NCBI GenBank assembly: GCA_031261245.1
Contig: JAISKU010000178.1
Coordinates: 1-6,604 of the forward strand
DNA: 6,604 nt
Direction: 5' to 3'
Origin: Oscillospiraceae bacterium
GTDB taxonomy: Bacteria; Bacillota; Clostridia; Oscillospirales; Oscillospiraceae
Each line of letters opens with the position of its first letter. Position 1 is the stretch's first letter. Positions 6,151 through 6,604 of this stretch are shown here, in pieces. Position numbers and translations under genes: made by a program. Under the pieces are notes generated by a model that was given only the letters and a program-made list of their open reading frames with translations, had not been told where the DNA came from and made no database searches.

Positions 6151-6181
6151 TAAGGGTCATCTTCATGACTTTAGCTTTGTT

Positions 6182-6210
6182 ATTATATCGGAGAGAGGGG
6201 GAAATGTCAA
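6182..6210 (-). promoter_or_regulatory. rpsU: Fully consensus sigma-A promoter of rpsU
   Basis: On the minus strand TTGACA (6205-6210) and TATAAT (6182-6187) are separated by exactly 17 bases, a perfect match to the sigma-70/sigma-A consensus at optimal spacing. The predicted start is near 6175, giving a leader of about 67 bases. The -35 begins only 13 bases after the histidine kinase stop codon. Confidence 0.85.
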
Positions 6211-6223
6211 TAGGAATTTAGAA

Positions 6224-6604
6224 TTAACATTTGGGAAGCGTCACGGAGACCTTGAACAGGTCGCCGTCGATCGCAATCTCGAAGCGGCCGCCCATCGCCT
6301 CTGTGAGCGATTTCGCGATCGACAGGCCGAGGCCGCTGCCGTCACCGCCGCGCGCCTCGTCGCCGCGCTTGAAGCGCTCCAGCAGCTCCTCGGCGGGGAT
6401 GTTCAGCTCGTGCTCCGAGATGTTTTTCACCGACAGGGTTCCGTAATTCTCGTCCGAGCTCGTCTCGATGTACACACGGGAGGCGGGCATCGCGTACTTG
6501 AACACGTTCGAGAGCAGATTCTCCACGACGCGCCAGAGCAGCTTGCCGTCGGCGGAGACGGGATCCATATCCCGCGACAGGGACACGCGGAAGTCGAGGC
6601 CGGA
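6224..6604 (-). CDS. Sensor histidine kinase, C-terminal ATPase domain only (N-terminus cut by window edge)
   Basis: The frame is open from the right edge to TAA (6224-6226), giving the last 126 residues; the true start lies outside, so the GTG at 6586 is not taken as one. This is the HATPase_c domain of a two-component sensor kinase. In fragment numbering the N-box is ENLLSNVFKYA (28-38), the F-box region ERFKRGDEAR (76-85) and the G2 glycine loop DGSGLGLSIAKSL (88-100). At the usual D-box the sequence reads VKNISEHEL, with Asn instead of the canonical DxGxG, a variant I recall from other Firmicutes kinases. Sensor, membrane and phospho-accepting histidine regions are outside the window, so the stimulus is unknown. 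A response-regulator gene is expected upstream. No terminator separates it from rpsU, so readthrough is possible. Confidence 0.88.
   Translation of the reverse strand, partial: SGLDFRVSLSRDMDPVSADGKLLWRVVENLLSNVFKYAMPASRVYIETSSDENYGTLSVKNISEHELNIPAEELLERFKRGDEARGGDGSGLGLSIAKSLTEAMGGRFEIAIDGDLFKVSVTLPKC

Overview
The window comes from a GC-rich bacterium that looks like a member of the Clostridia (Firmicutes). The signs are strong purine-rich Shine-Dalgarno sites, AT-rich intergenic promoters with sigma-A-type hexamers, a short clostridial-type bS21 protein, and Firmicutes-like protein sequences. This placement is inference from sequence character, not a database match. Coding density is high and the longest gene-free stretch is about 158 bases. 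I see no insertion sequence, tRNA, rRNA, CRISPR array or phage gene. The content is mostly housekeeping and metabolic, and I found no convincing new multi-gene system. The points of interest are in the regulatory gaps.

Layout. (1) Bases 1-1157, minus strand: an RhlE-type DEAD-box RNA helicase, cut by the left edge near its C-terminus. (2) Bases 1158-1315: a compact divergent promoter region. Two back-to-back promoters share a perfect 7-1-7 palindrome whose ends form the TTG of each -35 hexamer. A possible six-codon leader ORF follows on the plus strand. (3) Bases 1316-3061, plus: a complete ABC half-exporter with every canonical ATPase motif. (4) Bases 3062-3137: a promoter region holding an 8-5-8 inverted repeat. 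(5) Bases 3138-5876, plus: three tightly packed genes, namely a Cys/Met-metabolism PLP enzyme (cystathionine gamma-synthase/gamma-lyase family), a MalY/PatB-family cystathionine beta-lyase and a short flavodoxin. (6) Bases 5890-5918: a bidirectional terminator between convergent transcripts. (7) Bases 5923-6108, minus: rpsU (bS21), with a fully consensus promoter and a GC-rich leader hairpin. (8) Bases 6224-6604, minus: the C-terminal ATPase domain of a histidine kinase, cut by the right edge.

How the genes work together. The two PLP enzymes can be read as consecutive steps of transsulfuration: activated homoserine plus cysteine gives cystathionine, which gives homocysteine. That would make the operon part of methionine synthesis or cysteine/methionine interconversion. 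The flavodoxin behind them could supply electrons to a linked reaction, but that is inference. The gap before this operon is too short for a SAM riboswitch or T-box, so control by a protein at the inverted repeat is more likely. The helicase, ABC exporter, rpsU and kinase have no clear functional link to the sulfur genes.
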